From positions 2,976,001-3,040,000 of the forward strand of contig NZ_CP058627.1 in the NCBI RefSeq assembly GCF_013403565.1: 64,000 bases of DNA, read 5' to 3'. Below the pieces are notes generated by a model that saw nothing but the letters and a program-made list of their open reading frames with translations, was not told the DNA's origin and ran no database searches. Below are positions 1 through 6,928 of the stretch, in pieces. The DNA is from Chitinibacter bivalviorum (GTDB taxonomy: Bacteria > Pseudomonadota > Gammaproteobacteria > Burkholderiales > Chitinibacteraceae). The first letter of the stretch is position 1. The number at the start of each line of letters is the position of its first letter. The translations under genes were made by a program, and so were the position numbers.

Positions 1-1
1 T

Positions 2-427
2 GGCACGGCCATGGCTTACGACGAAAATTCCACCGCCGCGATCAATATTGATCAACAAGGCGTGGGCTTAAAAGGCTACGACCCCGTGGCGTATTTCACC
101 GCCAAAGCGCCGACGCTGGGCAACGCCGCGTACAGCGCGCAGCACGATGGCGTGACTTATCACTTTGCGTCAAAAGCCAATCGCGACAAATTCACCGCGA
201 ACCCAGCGCACTATGCGCCGCAATTTGGGGGCTTCTGCGCGATGGGTGTGGCGCTGGATAAAAAGCTCGATGGTGATCCGCAAGCGTGGAAAATCGTGGA
301 TGGCAAGCTGTATCTGAATGTGAATAAAGAAGTTCAGAAAAAATGGCTGGAAGACGTACCGGGCAACCTGAAGAAAGCCAATACCGAGTGGCCACAAATC
401 AAAGATAAAGCACCGAAAGATTTGTGA
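2..427 (+). CDS. YHS-domain protein (5' end outside window)
   Basis: A small YHS-family protein. The motif block GYDPVAYF (near residue 23 of the visible part) followed by FASKANRDKF and APQFGGFCAMG is the YHS signature; related proteins are periplasmic and are often linked to copper or other metal handling. The reading frame is open up to the window edge and the visible N-terminus has no signal peptide, so the true start and export signal probably lie upstream. A Cys (GGFCAMG) is present in the usual place. Its neighbours are glutaredoxin, bufferin-like, DoxX and thioredoxin-like genes, which fits a metal/redox role, but a mobile element separates it from them. Substrate unknown. Confidence 0.75.
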   Translation, partial: GTAMAYDENSTAAINIDQQGVGLKGYDPVAYFTAKAPTLGNAAYSAQHDGVTYHFASKANRDKFTANPAHYAPQFGGFCAMGVALDKKLDGDPQAWKIVDGKLYLNVNKEVQKKWLEDVPGNLKKANTEWPQIKDKAPKDL

Positions 428-441
428 TCGCATATTTATCA

Positions 442-636
442 GGCCATGTTCAGATTATGTGTTGATATGAACAAAACTTGGTTTGACTAGGAAAAACGAT
501 ATTCGTAGGGTGGGTTAGGCTAAGCCGTAACCCACCGTTACGCTGCTTTTCTTTATGTCGCGTCACGGTGGGTTACGCCCTAAGGGGCTAACCCACCCTA
601 CGATTCTTGTTATCAACACGTTATCTGAACATGCCC
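442..636. mobile_element. MITE-like element with terminal inverted repeats and target duplication
   Basis: A 195-bp non-coding element. Its ends are imperfect inverted repeats of about 28 bp, both containing CATGTTCAGAT followed by GTGTTGATA. The core holds two nested palindromic blocks built on GTAGGGTGGGTTA and its complement. The 9-bp sequence ATTTATCAG occurs at 434-442 and again at 637-645, i.e. directly flanking the element, as expected for a target-site duplication of 8 or 9 bp. There is no transposase, so it would have to be moved in trans. A second, inverted copy of most of it lies at 2485-2651. The TIR start (GGG/GGC) and 8-bp duplication would suit ISL3 or IS1595-type transposases, which is an inference. 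Confidence 0.75.
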
Positions 637-673
637 ATTTATCAGTGGGTATATGGATAAAGGCCTTATTTAA

Positions 674-690
674 TATTGATTAAATCAATA
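674..690. promoter_or_regulatory. Perfect palindrome upstream of glutaredoxin gene
   Basis: TATTGATTAAATCAATA is a perfect inverted repeat (7-bp arms, 3-bp centre) ending 35 bp before the glutaredoxin start codon. It resembles an FNR/CRP-family site (TTGAT..ATCAA) but has a 3-bp instead of a 4-bp centre. It may be an operator. An outer pair GGGTATAT (647-654) and ATATACCC (688-695) partly overlaps it. Confidence 0.4.
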
Positions 691-725
691 TACCCAAGTA
701 ATCCGTTCTCAATCAAGGAGGCGCC

Positions 726-992
726 ATGTCCACCATCACCATGTATAGCACCCGTTCCTGCCCATTTTGTGTGCAGGCCGAAAACCTGCTGGCGCGTAAA
801 GGGCTGGCGGTCAACAAGATTCTGGTCGACCAAAATCAGGATGAATTTGTCACCATGGTCGAGCGCACCGCGCGTCGCTCGGTACCGCAAATCTTTATTG
901 GCGAGCGGCATGTTGGTGGTTTTACCGATCTGGTGGCGATTGATCAATCGGGTCAGCTCGCGCAATGGTTAGCCAGCGCCGAGCCCGTCTAA
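726..992 (+). CDS. grxC: Glutaredoxin 3
   Basis: An 88-residue class I glutaredoxin of the usual length for GrxC. The dithiol active site CPFC is at residues 12-15, the cis-proline segment is SVPQIFIG and the glutathione-binding GGFTDL follows. It reduces disulfides or glutathione mixed disulfides in the cytoplasm using GSH. The start is set by a strong AAGGAGG just upstream. The bufferin-like gene begins 11 bp after the stop, so both are likely on one transcript. Confidence 0.92.
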   Translation: MSTITMYSTRSCPFCVQAENLLARKGLAVNKILVDQNQDEFVTMVERTARRSVPQIFIGERHVGGFTDLVAIDQSGQLAQWLASAEPV

Positions 993-1003
993 AAGGAATC
1001 GTG

Positions 1004-1231
1004 ATGGATCACAAACAATTGATACTGAGCAGTGCCTTCGCAACCCTCTCTGCCGTGCTGGCGCTGGCCGCCCAGCCCACGCTGGCGGCTGATGCCAGCA
1101 AAGAAAAATGCTTTGGCATCGCTAAAGCAGGCGGCAACGATTGCGCGGCCAATGGCCACTCTTGCGCAGGCATGGCCAAAAAAGCCAACGACGGCAAAGA
1201 GTGGAAGCTCGTTGCCAATGCCTCGAATTAA
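1004..1231 (+). CDS. Bufferin-like DUF2282 (BufA1-type) precursor, C-terminus probably frameshifted
   Basis: A 75-residue exported peptide. Residues 1-26 form a Sec signal peptide ending in TLA-A. The mature part carries the DUF2282 core [14 protein letters not shown]...HSCAGMAKK with three cysteines. This family (bufferins, BufA) gives periplasmic copper-binding peptides whose cysteines are modified by MNIO (DUF692) enzymes with a DUF2063 partner. No such gene is in the window. The family normally ends with a fourth Cys and a Gly-Ser-Leu-rich tail. Here translation stops early at 1229-1231, yet a second frame from 1219 to 1254 reads [11 protein letters not shown]-stop, which looks like the lost tail. 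Start ATG 1004 follows AAAAGGA. A terminator lies downstream. Confidence 0.75.
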   Translation: MDHKQLILSSAFATLSAVLALAAQPTLAADASKEKCFGIAKAGGNDCAANGHSCAGMAKKANDGKEWKLVANASN

Positions 1232-1289
1232 AAGGCTCGCTCAGCCCGCTGTAACTGATTTTTTGTCTGTTCTCCTCTCTGATGTTTTG

Positions 1290-1336
1290 CCCCTTCAATC
1301 CGGCACGCTCCGGCCAAAATTGAAGGGGATTTTTTT
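1290..1336 (+). terminator. Rho-independent terminator after bufferin-like gene
   Basis: A 10-bp stem CCCCTTCAAT/ATTGAAGGGG (1290-1299 with 1319-1328), with an inner CCGG/CCGG pair, is followed by a run of seven T. It separates grxC-bufA from the DoxX gene. Confidence 0.8.
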
Positions 1337-1403
1337 AGCGCAAGGTGTAAGAAGCGCGCACTTTGCCCGACTTAAACCCTAAATACTGCTTAAGGAAACC
1401 GCC

Positions 1404-1859
1404 ATGTCACTCTTGCATTGGCATCAGCGCCTCGCCGAGGCCAAGCCACTTAACCTACTCGCGCCGCTGGCCGACTTGCTGCTGCGTCTGTATATCGCCA
1501 AAGTTTTTTTCCTGTCGGGGCTGACCAAAATCGCCGATTGGGAAACGACCATCGCGCTGTTTACCGACGAATACCATGTACCCCTGTTGCCGCCGCAACT
1601 GGCCGCGCTCGGCGGCACAGTCGGTGAGCTGGTGCTGCCCGTATTGCTGGTACTCGGCCTGTTGACGCGATTATCGGCTGTGGGGCTGTTTGTACTGAAT
1701 TTGGTCGCCGTGGCCTCGTATTACCACGTCTTGAAAGACATCCCTGCCGCGCTGCAAGACCATCTGGAATGGGGGTTGATGATCTTTGCCTTGGCCGCCA
1801 TCCCGCTGCGCCGCTGGGGTTTGGATACATTGTTGCTACGCCGTAGCGCATCCAATTAA
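1404..1859 (+). CDS. DoxX family membrane protein
   Basis: A 151-residue protein with four predicted membrane helices and the DoxX N-terminal pattern LLLRLYIAKVFFLSGLTKIADW. DoxX proteins are small inner-membrane proteins tied to thiosulfate/quinone redox or to bufferin clusters, where a DoxX gene often accompanies bufABC. The start follows TAAGGAAACC. The thioredoxin-like gene begins 10 bp downstream, so the two form an operon. The link to the bufferin-like peptide rests on proximity and family habit. Confidence 0.85.
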   Translation: MSLLHWHQRLAEAKPLNLLAPLADLLLRLYIAKVFFLSGLTKIADWETTIALFTDEYHVPLLPPQLAALGGTVGELVLPVLLVLGLLTRLSAVGLFVLNLVAVASYYHVLKDIPAALQDHLEWGLMIFALAAIPLRRWGLDTLLLRRSASN

Positions 1860-1869
1860 AGGAAAAATA

Positions 1870-2355
1870 ATGCGCAAATTCTGGCTGAGTCTTTTTTTGG
1901 TTTTTTCAATGGCCCATAGCAACGCCGTGCCGACGCTGGTGGGGCAAGACGTCGTCAGCGGCAAAAATATCAGCCTTGCTCAGTACAAAAACCAGACCGT
2001 GCTGCTGGTGTTTTTTAGCGCTGGCTGCACGACCTGCGTGTACAACTTCAAGCTGATCCGCGAATTTTACAAAGCCAATAAAGCCAGCCATTTTGGCGTG
2101 ATTGGTGTCGGTCTCGACACCAAGTCCGGGCAATTTCGCAGCTACGCCGAGCTAGTGCGCGCCACCACGCCCAAAGACGAGCAATTCCCGCTGCTATGGC
2201 GCCTTGACCCCATGCATCGGGATAGCTTTGGCGAGCTGAAAAACGACTCAACTGTGTTTGTGATTGGCAAAAACGGCGAAATCACCCTCAAACGCGAAGG
2301 CGTGATCAAAGACGATGATTGGGATGAAATCTGGACGTCGCTGCAAACGAACTAA
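1870..2355 (+). CDS. Periplasmic thioredoxin-like (TlpA/redoxin) protein
   Basis: A 161-residue protein. The first 19 residues (MRKFWLSLFLVFSMAHSNA) form a signal peptide. The thioredoxin fold follows, with the redox pair C53-T-T-C56 in the context FFSAGCTTC and a cis-proline-type region near STVFVIGKNG. It probably reduces or oxidises thiols in the periplasm. ATG 1870 was chosen because AAAGGA lies just upstream and it gives the signal peptide; longer frames run back into the DoxX gene. Its place after DoxX and the bufferin-like gene suggests thiol maintenance of exported Cys proteins (inference). Confidence 0.8.
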   Translation: MRKFWLSLFLVFSMAHSNAVPTLVGQDVVSGKNISLAQYKNQTVLLVFFSAGCTTCVYNFKLIREFYKANKASHFGVIGVGLDTKSGQFRSYAELVRATTPKDEQFPLLWRLDPMHRDSFGELKNDSTVFVIGKNGEITLKREGVIKDDDWDEIWTSLQTN

Positions 2356-2409
2356 ACACGAAACCTGTGCCGCTCGCCCTGCAGTATTACGCTAAGTGCC
2401 AGTATGATG

Positions 2410-2488
2410 ATGGGGTATATCAATGAACATCAGATTTTATATGGTTTTTGTAGCCATACTTCGGCATGTATATGAGGGCGGAGCAGAA
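2410..2488. repeat. 79-bp direct repeat, copy A
   Basis: Begins ATGGGGTATATCAAT and ends TATATGAGGGCGG.GCAGAA. Copy B at 2659-2737 has the same length, order and orientation with scattered substitutions. The pair brackets the second copy of the MITE-like core. No coding potential was seen. Confidence 0.7.
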
Positions 2489-2651
2489 TCGTAGGGTGGG
2501 TTAGCCCCTTAGGGCGTAACCCACCGTGACGCGACATAAAGAAAAGCAGCGTAACGGTGGGTACGCGGCTTAGCCTAACCCACCCTACGAATATCGTTTT
2601 TCCAAGTCAAACCAAGTTCTGTTCATATCAACACATAATCTGAACATGCCC
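2485..2651. mobile_element. Inverted, end-truncated copy of the MITE-like element
   Basis: The reverse complement of this 167-bp stretch matches 443-607 almost base for base (roughly 5 differences by eye), including the GTAGGGTGGGTTA palindromes and one terminus (GGGCATGTTCAGATTATG). The other terminal repeat is missing; homology stops at AGAATCG where repeat copy A ends. With the first copy it forms a long inverted pair around grxC, bufA, doxX and tlpA. Confidence 0.75.
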
Positions 2652-2658
2652 TTTGGTA

Positions 2659-2737
2659 ATGGGGTATATCAATTAACGTCATATTTCATTTTGGTTTTGT
2701 GACCATACTTCGGTAGGTATATGAGGGCGGTGCAGAA
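2659..2737. repeat. 79-bp direct repeat, copy B
   Basis: Second copy of the repeat at 2410-2488, same orientation. From 2738 to 2894 no gene or clear signal was recognised before the AT-rich open reading frame. Confidence 0.7.
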
Positions 2738-2894
2738 AGCGCGAGATCAAAGTGCCGCGCGATGAAGGCTGAGGTACACCCCGCAGAAACAGCGTGCCGC
2801 AGATACACAATACCTTTACAATCGTTGAAATAAATTGGCTGGGGTTTTCGGCCAAGAGCACTCATTCGGTTTAATAATACAAATTGGGTACAAG

Positions 2895-3404
2895 ATGGAA
2901 TTATTGCCAACAACATCAGAAACAAGTCTTGAAAGAGGCTCTTGGTTTGTATTCCAAATTAGAAATAATACAATTAGGGCTTGGTGTTCTCATAAATCAG
3001 GATTGGAACGGATTTACCTAAATGAAAAAATAATTTCTGAGCGAAGAGGATTAAAAAGAATTAGTGAACATATTTTTAATTTAGAAGATCATGAAATTAA
3101 CGTAACTTTCAAGGTGATAAGTATTTTTCAAGGCACTCTTGAATGCACACTTTATGAAGATGGAAGACTAATAAAGTCTTACTTGGTTCGGTGTGTAGGG
3201 GCAAAACCATTTTCGTGGAAGAATTTATTGCTTGGTTTGCTTGGTGGTGTTGCAATTGGTAGTGTTTGTTCATATTTAATATTACCTCCGTGGTTATTTT
3301 TGATTTTGATTGGTTTGATTGTCGCGTGTTTGTCTGTTGTTTTTGTAAATAAATCTAAAGCGAATACCAGTCGAATGGTAGTAGAAGAAAAAATAATCAA
3401 TTAG
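2895..3404 (+). CDS. Hypothetical protein with C-terminal membrane hairpin, AT-rich
   Basis: A 169-residue protein I do not recognise. Residues 1-115 are soluble and rich in beta-type sequence; residues about 118-160 form two membrane helices (NLLLGLLGGVAIGSVCSYL and LPPWLFLILIGLIVACLSV) with a short turn, and a basic/acidic tail follows. Base composition and codons (many AAA, ATT, AAT) are clearly more AT-rich than neighbouring genes, which suggests recent acquisition. ATG 2895 is preferred over the upstream TTG at 2835, but the ribosome site is weak either way. Flanking repeats on both sides support an acquired islet. Confidence 0.55.
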   Translation: MELLPTTSETSLERGSWFVFQIRNNTIRAWCSHKSGLERIYLNEKIISERRGLKRISEHIFNLEDHEINVTFKVISIFQGTLECTLYEDGRLIKSYLVRCVGAKPFSWKNLLLGLLGGVAIGSVCSYLILPPWLFLILIGLIVACLSVVFVNKSKANTSRMVVEEKIIN

Positions 3405-3467
3405 TGTAGCGGGTAACTTTTGCCATGCGTCAAATGCAGTAGCTCAATTCAGCTAGCAGCATCGTAG

Positions 3468-3530
3468 CTCCGATTAGCGTAGCGTAATCGGAGGAAAGAC
3501 TGACGTACGATTACGCTAAGCAAATCGTAC
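3468..3530. repeat. REP-like pair of hairpins
   Basis: Two adjacent palindromes: CTCCGATTA/TAATCGGAG (3468-3493) and GTACGATT/AATCGTAC (3505-3530). The unit with TTAGCGTAGCGTAATC resembles widespread extragenic palindromes of proteobacteria. It lies between the AT-rich gene and the FMN reductase gene. Confidence 0.6.
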
Positions 3531-3599
3531 CTACCTTTCATTGAGCAGCTGCTCTGGATCGAAAATAGCATCTGACTGTTCAACACTGAGCCAGCCCCC

Positions 3600-4142
3600 A
3601 TGCCCCAAACCCTAAAGCTAATCGCCATCTCCGGCAGCTTGCGCGCGGCGTCGTGCAATACCGCATTGTTGCGCGCGGTAGCGGCGCTAGCGCCGCGCGA
3701 GATTGAAGTCACACTATTTGAACACCTCGCTCAAGTGCCACCGTTCAACCCCGATATCGACCTCGACACCGTGCCGCTATTGGCGGCACTACGCGATCAA
3801 ATTGTCGCCGCCGATGGCGTACTGATCGCCAGCCCCGAGTACGCGCATGGCGTCAGCGGCGTGATGAAAAACCTGCTCGATTGGCTGGTCAATACCTCAG
3901 CATTCGTCAATAAACCCGTCGCAACGTTGAACGCCTCACCGCGTGCGCAGCATGCATTTGAATCGCTGAAAGAAACGCTCACCATGATGTCGGCCCAGTG
4001 GCTAGAGGCCGCGTCGATCACCGTACCAGTCATTGGCGACACCACGACCACCGAGGCGATCTTGCGCCACCCGCAACTGTGTGCCGAGTTCAGAGCTGCG
4101 CTGGCGGTGTTTACCGAGTTGCAGCTTGAGGCTGTTATCTAA
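3600..4142 (+). CDS. NADPH-dependent FMN reductase family protein
   Basis: A 180-residue flavodoxin-fold oxidoreductase. The FMN phosphate loop GSLRAASCNTALL is at residues 12-24 and the second FMN-contact motif SPEYAHGVSGVMKNLLDW is near residue 78. Such enzymes (chromate/quinone/azo reductases) use NAD(P)H to reduce FMN, quinones or metals in the cytoplasm. Length is typical. It is monocistronic, with REP-like hairpins upstream. Exact substrate cannot be told. Confidence 0.85.
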   Translation: MPQTLKLIAISGSLRAASCNTALLRAVAALAPREIEVTLFEHLAQVPPFNPDIDLDTVPLLAALRDQIVAADGVLIASPEYAHGVSGVMKNLLDWLVNTSAFVNKPVATLNASPRAQHAFESLKETLTMMSAQWLEAASITVPVIGDTTTTEAILRHPQLCAEFRAALAVFTELQLEAVI

Positions 4143-4240
4143 GCAAATACATCGAATGGTATATCTGTGGGGGTTATTAATATAAATGGCTTCAAGTATA
4201 TACCCTTGCTAATTCATTTGATTCTAGCGGCAAACCAAAC

Positions 4241-4528
4241 CTATTTCCGCTTTGGTGCCAGCCCCATATCGTCGAGCCGCAGCAGAATTTCGGTTTTGCG
4301 CTCGGTTTTGATTTGCTGCCACGGCAGATCTTCCTGTGCGCCGATCAGCGCGTACAACATATTCAGCGAGACATTCGGCATCACCTGATGCAGCCGCGCA
4401 TACACGTCAAACGCATCGGCGGCGCGCAATTGCGCAGCGGTGGTGATGCCAATTTGCGCCAGCATATCGCGGCTTTTTGGCCCCAAACCTTTCAGTTGAT
4501 CTACTGCTTGCGGGTTAATTTCACCCAT
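4241..4528 (-). CDS. TfoX/Sxy C-terminal domain protein
   Basis: A 95-residue protein that matches only the C-terminal half of TfoX/Sxy: helix-hairpin-helix-like LKGLGPKSRDMLAQIGITTAAQLRA, then VMPNVSLNMLYALIGAQEDLPW. In gammaproteobacteria TfoX activates competence with CRP; stand-alone C-terminal domain proteins are common in betaproteobacteria and their role is unknown. Start at 4528 is preferred because a G-rich ribosome site (GGGGGGCAGG) lies directly upstream; a start four codons earlier (4540) is possible. Confidence 0.75.
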   Translation of the reverse strand: MGEINPQAVDQLKGLGPKSRDMLAQIGITTAAQLRAADAFDVYARLHQVMPNVSLNMLYALIGAQEDLPWQQIKTERKTEILLRLDDMGLAPKRK

Positions 4529-4671
4529 CCTGCCCCCCATGTTGCGATCGTTATGATTATTCCATTTGGCACAATAATGTCTTCACGCCAAAGCCTATTC
4601 TCTGTCTTTCCTGCCCCTGAGACACTATAGCCAGATTAGATCAACGCATTTCAATGCACTGGATACCGATC

Positions 4672-6249
4672 ATGCCGCGCGCCTTTGCCGCCATTACTTT
4701 TACCGACAGTGTTAAAGCTGCGCAAACCCGCTATCGCAGCCGTGAGGGCAATCTAGGCTTTGAGCTGGCCGAAGATAGCCGCAGCGAAATCACCGCACGC
4801 GAAGCCGAATTTATCGCCGAGCGCGATAGTTTTTATATGGCGACGGTGAATGAAAACGGCTGGCCCTACGTGCAGCATCGCGGTGGCCCGATGGGCTTTC
4901 TGAAGGTGATCGACGAACATACGCTGGGTTTTGCCGATTTTCGCGGCAATGTGCAGTATTTATCGGTCGGTAATTTGAACGCCAACGACAAAGTCTCGCT
5001 CATCCTGATGGACTACGCCAATCGCCGCCGCCTGAAAATCTGGGGTCGCGTGCGGATTGTGCATGAAATCGACAATCCGGCCTTGATCGCCGCACTGGAA
5101 GACCCCGCCTACCGCGCCCGCATCGAGCGCGCGATGGTGATTACCGTTGAGGCGTGGGATTGGAATTGCCCGCAACACATTACGCCGCGCTATACCGACG
5201 CCGAGATCGAGCAACTGATCGCGCCTTTGCAGACCGAGCTGGCCGCGCTGCGCGCCAAACCCCGCTCGCCAACTCCTTTTAGCACTTTAGGGACGGGGGA
5301 ATTGGCCTTGGTGATTAGCGGCGTGCGCCAACTCACGCCGCAAATCCGCGCCTATGAATTGCGCCATCCGGCGGGGGAAAACTTGCCGCCGGTTACCGCT
5401 GGGTCGCATCTGAAAGTACCGGTGACACTGAAAAATGGCGAGCAGAGCGTGCGCAATTACTCGATCGCATCCAACCCGGCGCGCCGCGATATTTACGAAA
5501 TCGCCGTGTTGCGGCAGGACGACGGAGAGGGTGGCTCAGCCTTTGTCCACCAACATTATCAGCTGGGTATGACGCTGCATTGCGGCTTGCCGCAGAACGA
5601 TTTTGCGCTGCGCGAGAGTGCGGCGCCGGTGCTACTGATTGCCGGTGGCATTGGCATTACGCCGATCAAGGCGATGGCGCAAACGCTCAAAGCGCAAGGT
5701 CGCCCCTTTCACCTGCACTATGCCGCGCGCAGCCGCCGTGAGATGGCCTACGGCGATCGACTGCTGCGCGATCTAGCGGAGCAAATTACGCCGTATTTTA
5801 ACGATGAAGGTGCGCGCCTTGATCTGCTGCATATCCTTGGCCAAGCCAGCGATACCACCGAGGTGTATATCTGTGGACCATCTGGTTTGATTCGTGCTGT
5901 GCAAGATACTGCCACGAAATTGCAGATTGCTGCTGAGCGGATACATTTTGAACGCTTTGCCGCTGCGCCGCAGGGTGAAAATCACGCGTTTGAAGTCGTT
6001 TTGCGCCGCTCGCAGCGCGTGATCCCGATTGCCGCCGATCAAACGGTGTTGGCGGCCGTGCAAGCCGCTGGGGTTGATACCTTGTCCGATTGTGGCGTGG
6101 GCAATTGCGGCACCTGCGCGGTGAAAGTGCTCGCGGGTGAAGTTGAGCATCGCGATAGCGCACTCAATCAGAATGAGCGTGAACGCGCCGGGCTGATGTG
6201 TATCTGTGTATCGCGCGCCAAATCGGCGCGACTTGAACTCGATTTGTAA
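4672..6249 (+). CDS. PNPOx-like / ferredoxin-NAD(P)H reductase / 2Fe-2S fusion protein
   Basis: A three-part redox protein of about 525 residues. Residues 30-180 form a pyridoxamine-phosphate-oxidase-like FMN domain (FYMATVNENGWPYVQHRGGP). Residues 210-430 form an FAD/NAD(P) reductase: RNYSIASNP for FAD, LIAGGIGITPI for nucleotide, YICGPSG at the end. The C-terminus is a plant-type 2Fe-2S ferredoxin with C474-x4-C479-x2-C482 and C510 or C512. The layout moves electrons from NAD(P)H via FAD and 2Fe-2S to the N-terminal flavin domain; the acceptor is unknown. ATG 4672 begins at the usual family N-terminus (MPRAF); ATG 4654 is the alternative. GST and SnoaL-like genes follow in the same direction. 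Confidence 0.85.
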   Translation: MPRAFAAITFTDSVKAAQTRYRSREGNLGFELAEDSRSEITAREAEFIAERDSFYMATVNENGWPYVQHRGGPMGFLKVIDEHTLGFADFRGNVQYLSVGNLNANDKVSLILMDYANRRRLKIWGRVRIVHEIDNPALIAALEDPAYRARIERAMVITVEAWDWNCPQHITPRYTDAEIEQLIAPLQTELAALRAKPRSPTPFSTLGTGELALVISGVRQLTPQIRAYELRHPAGENLPPVTAGSHLKVPVTLKNGEQSVRNYSIASNPARRDIYEIAVLRQDDGEGGSAFVHQHYQLGMTLHCGLPQNDFALRESAAPVLLIAGGIGITPIKAMAQTLKAQGRPFHLHYAARSRREMAYGDRLLRDLAEQITPYFNDEGARLDLLHILGQASDTTEVYICGPSGLIRAVQDTATKLQIAAERIHFERFAAAPQGENHAFEVVLRRSQRVIPIAADQTVLAAVQAAGVDTLSDCGVGNCGTCAVKVLAGEVEHRDSALNQNERERAGLMCICVSRAKSARLELDL

Positions 6250-6280
6250 TGATTTTTGGACTTTCGAAAAAGGGAAAACC

Positions 6281-6907
6281 ATGATCCAGCTCTACGAATT
6301 TGCCCTGTCAGGTAATTGCCACAAAGTAAGACTCATGCTGTCTTTGCTCGGTATACCCTATCAGAGTATTGCCGTAAACGGCGCGACCCGCGAGCATAAA
6401 TCCGCCGCTTTTCTGGCCAAAAACCCGCTCGGTCAAGTGCCGGTGCTGGTCGATGGCGACGTGGTGCTGCGCGATAGTCAGGCGATTTTGGTGTATCTGG
6501 CGCGCCAGTACGGTGCCGAGCAGGCGGACTTCTGGTTGCCGAGCGACCCGGTAGGCCAAGCTCAGGCGCAGGCGTGGCTGGCCACCGCTGCCAATGAAGT
6601 CACGCGCGGGCCGAATGCGCTGCGCTTGTTTCATAAATGGGGGCGCAATGTCGCGCTGGCCGAGGCCGAAACCATTACGCCGCAATTAATGGCGGTGCTC
6701 GAAACAACGCTGTGCCAGCAAGCATGGCTGGCTGCGCCGCATATCACGATTGCTGATATTGCCCTCTACCCGTATATCGCGCTAAGCATTGAAGGAAAAG
6801 TAGTTCTGGAGCAATACCCTAGTGTCTGCCGCTGGCTGGCGCGCATCGAGGCGTTGCCCGGCTACGTTGACATGCCCGGTATCGAACGACAATCACCGAC
6901 TAATTAA
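6281..6907 (+). CDS. Glutathione S-transferase family protein
   Basis: A 208-residue cytosolic GST. The N-terminal thioredoxin-like half has LYEFALSGNCHKVRLMLSLLG and the GSH-contact segment NPLGQVPVLVDGDVVLRDSQAILVYLA; the all-helical C-terminal half ends with ITIADIALYPYIAL. It conjugates or reduces electrophiles with glutathione. ATG 6281 follows AAAGGGAAAA and is 31 bp after the reductase fusion gene, with the SnoaL-like gene close behind, so the three probably form a detoxification operon. Confidence 0.88.
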   Translation: MIQLYEFALSGNCHKVRLMLSLLGIPYQSIAVNGATREHKSAAFLAKNPLGQVPVLVDGDVVLRDSQAILVYLARQYGAEQADFWLPSDPVGQAQAQAWLATAANEVTRGPNALRLFHKWGRNVALAEAETITPQLMAVLETTLCQQAWLAAPHITIADIALYPYIALSIEGKVVLEQYPSVCRWLARIEALPGYVDMPGIERQSPTN

Positions 6908-6928
6908 TTGAATATTTGGAGCATCAAC

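Noticed and set aside
445..633. CRISPR-like repeats in the palindromic block
   Set aside because: Only nested inverted repeats of one element, with no regular spacers.
674..690. Calling the grxC palindrome an FNR site
   Set aside because: The centre is 3 bp instead of 4, which FNR-family dimers do not normally accept.
5773..6282. Minus-strand 169-residue open frame
   Set aside because: Lies antisense within the reductase fusion gene and shows no domain; a shadow of GC-rich codons.
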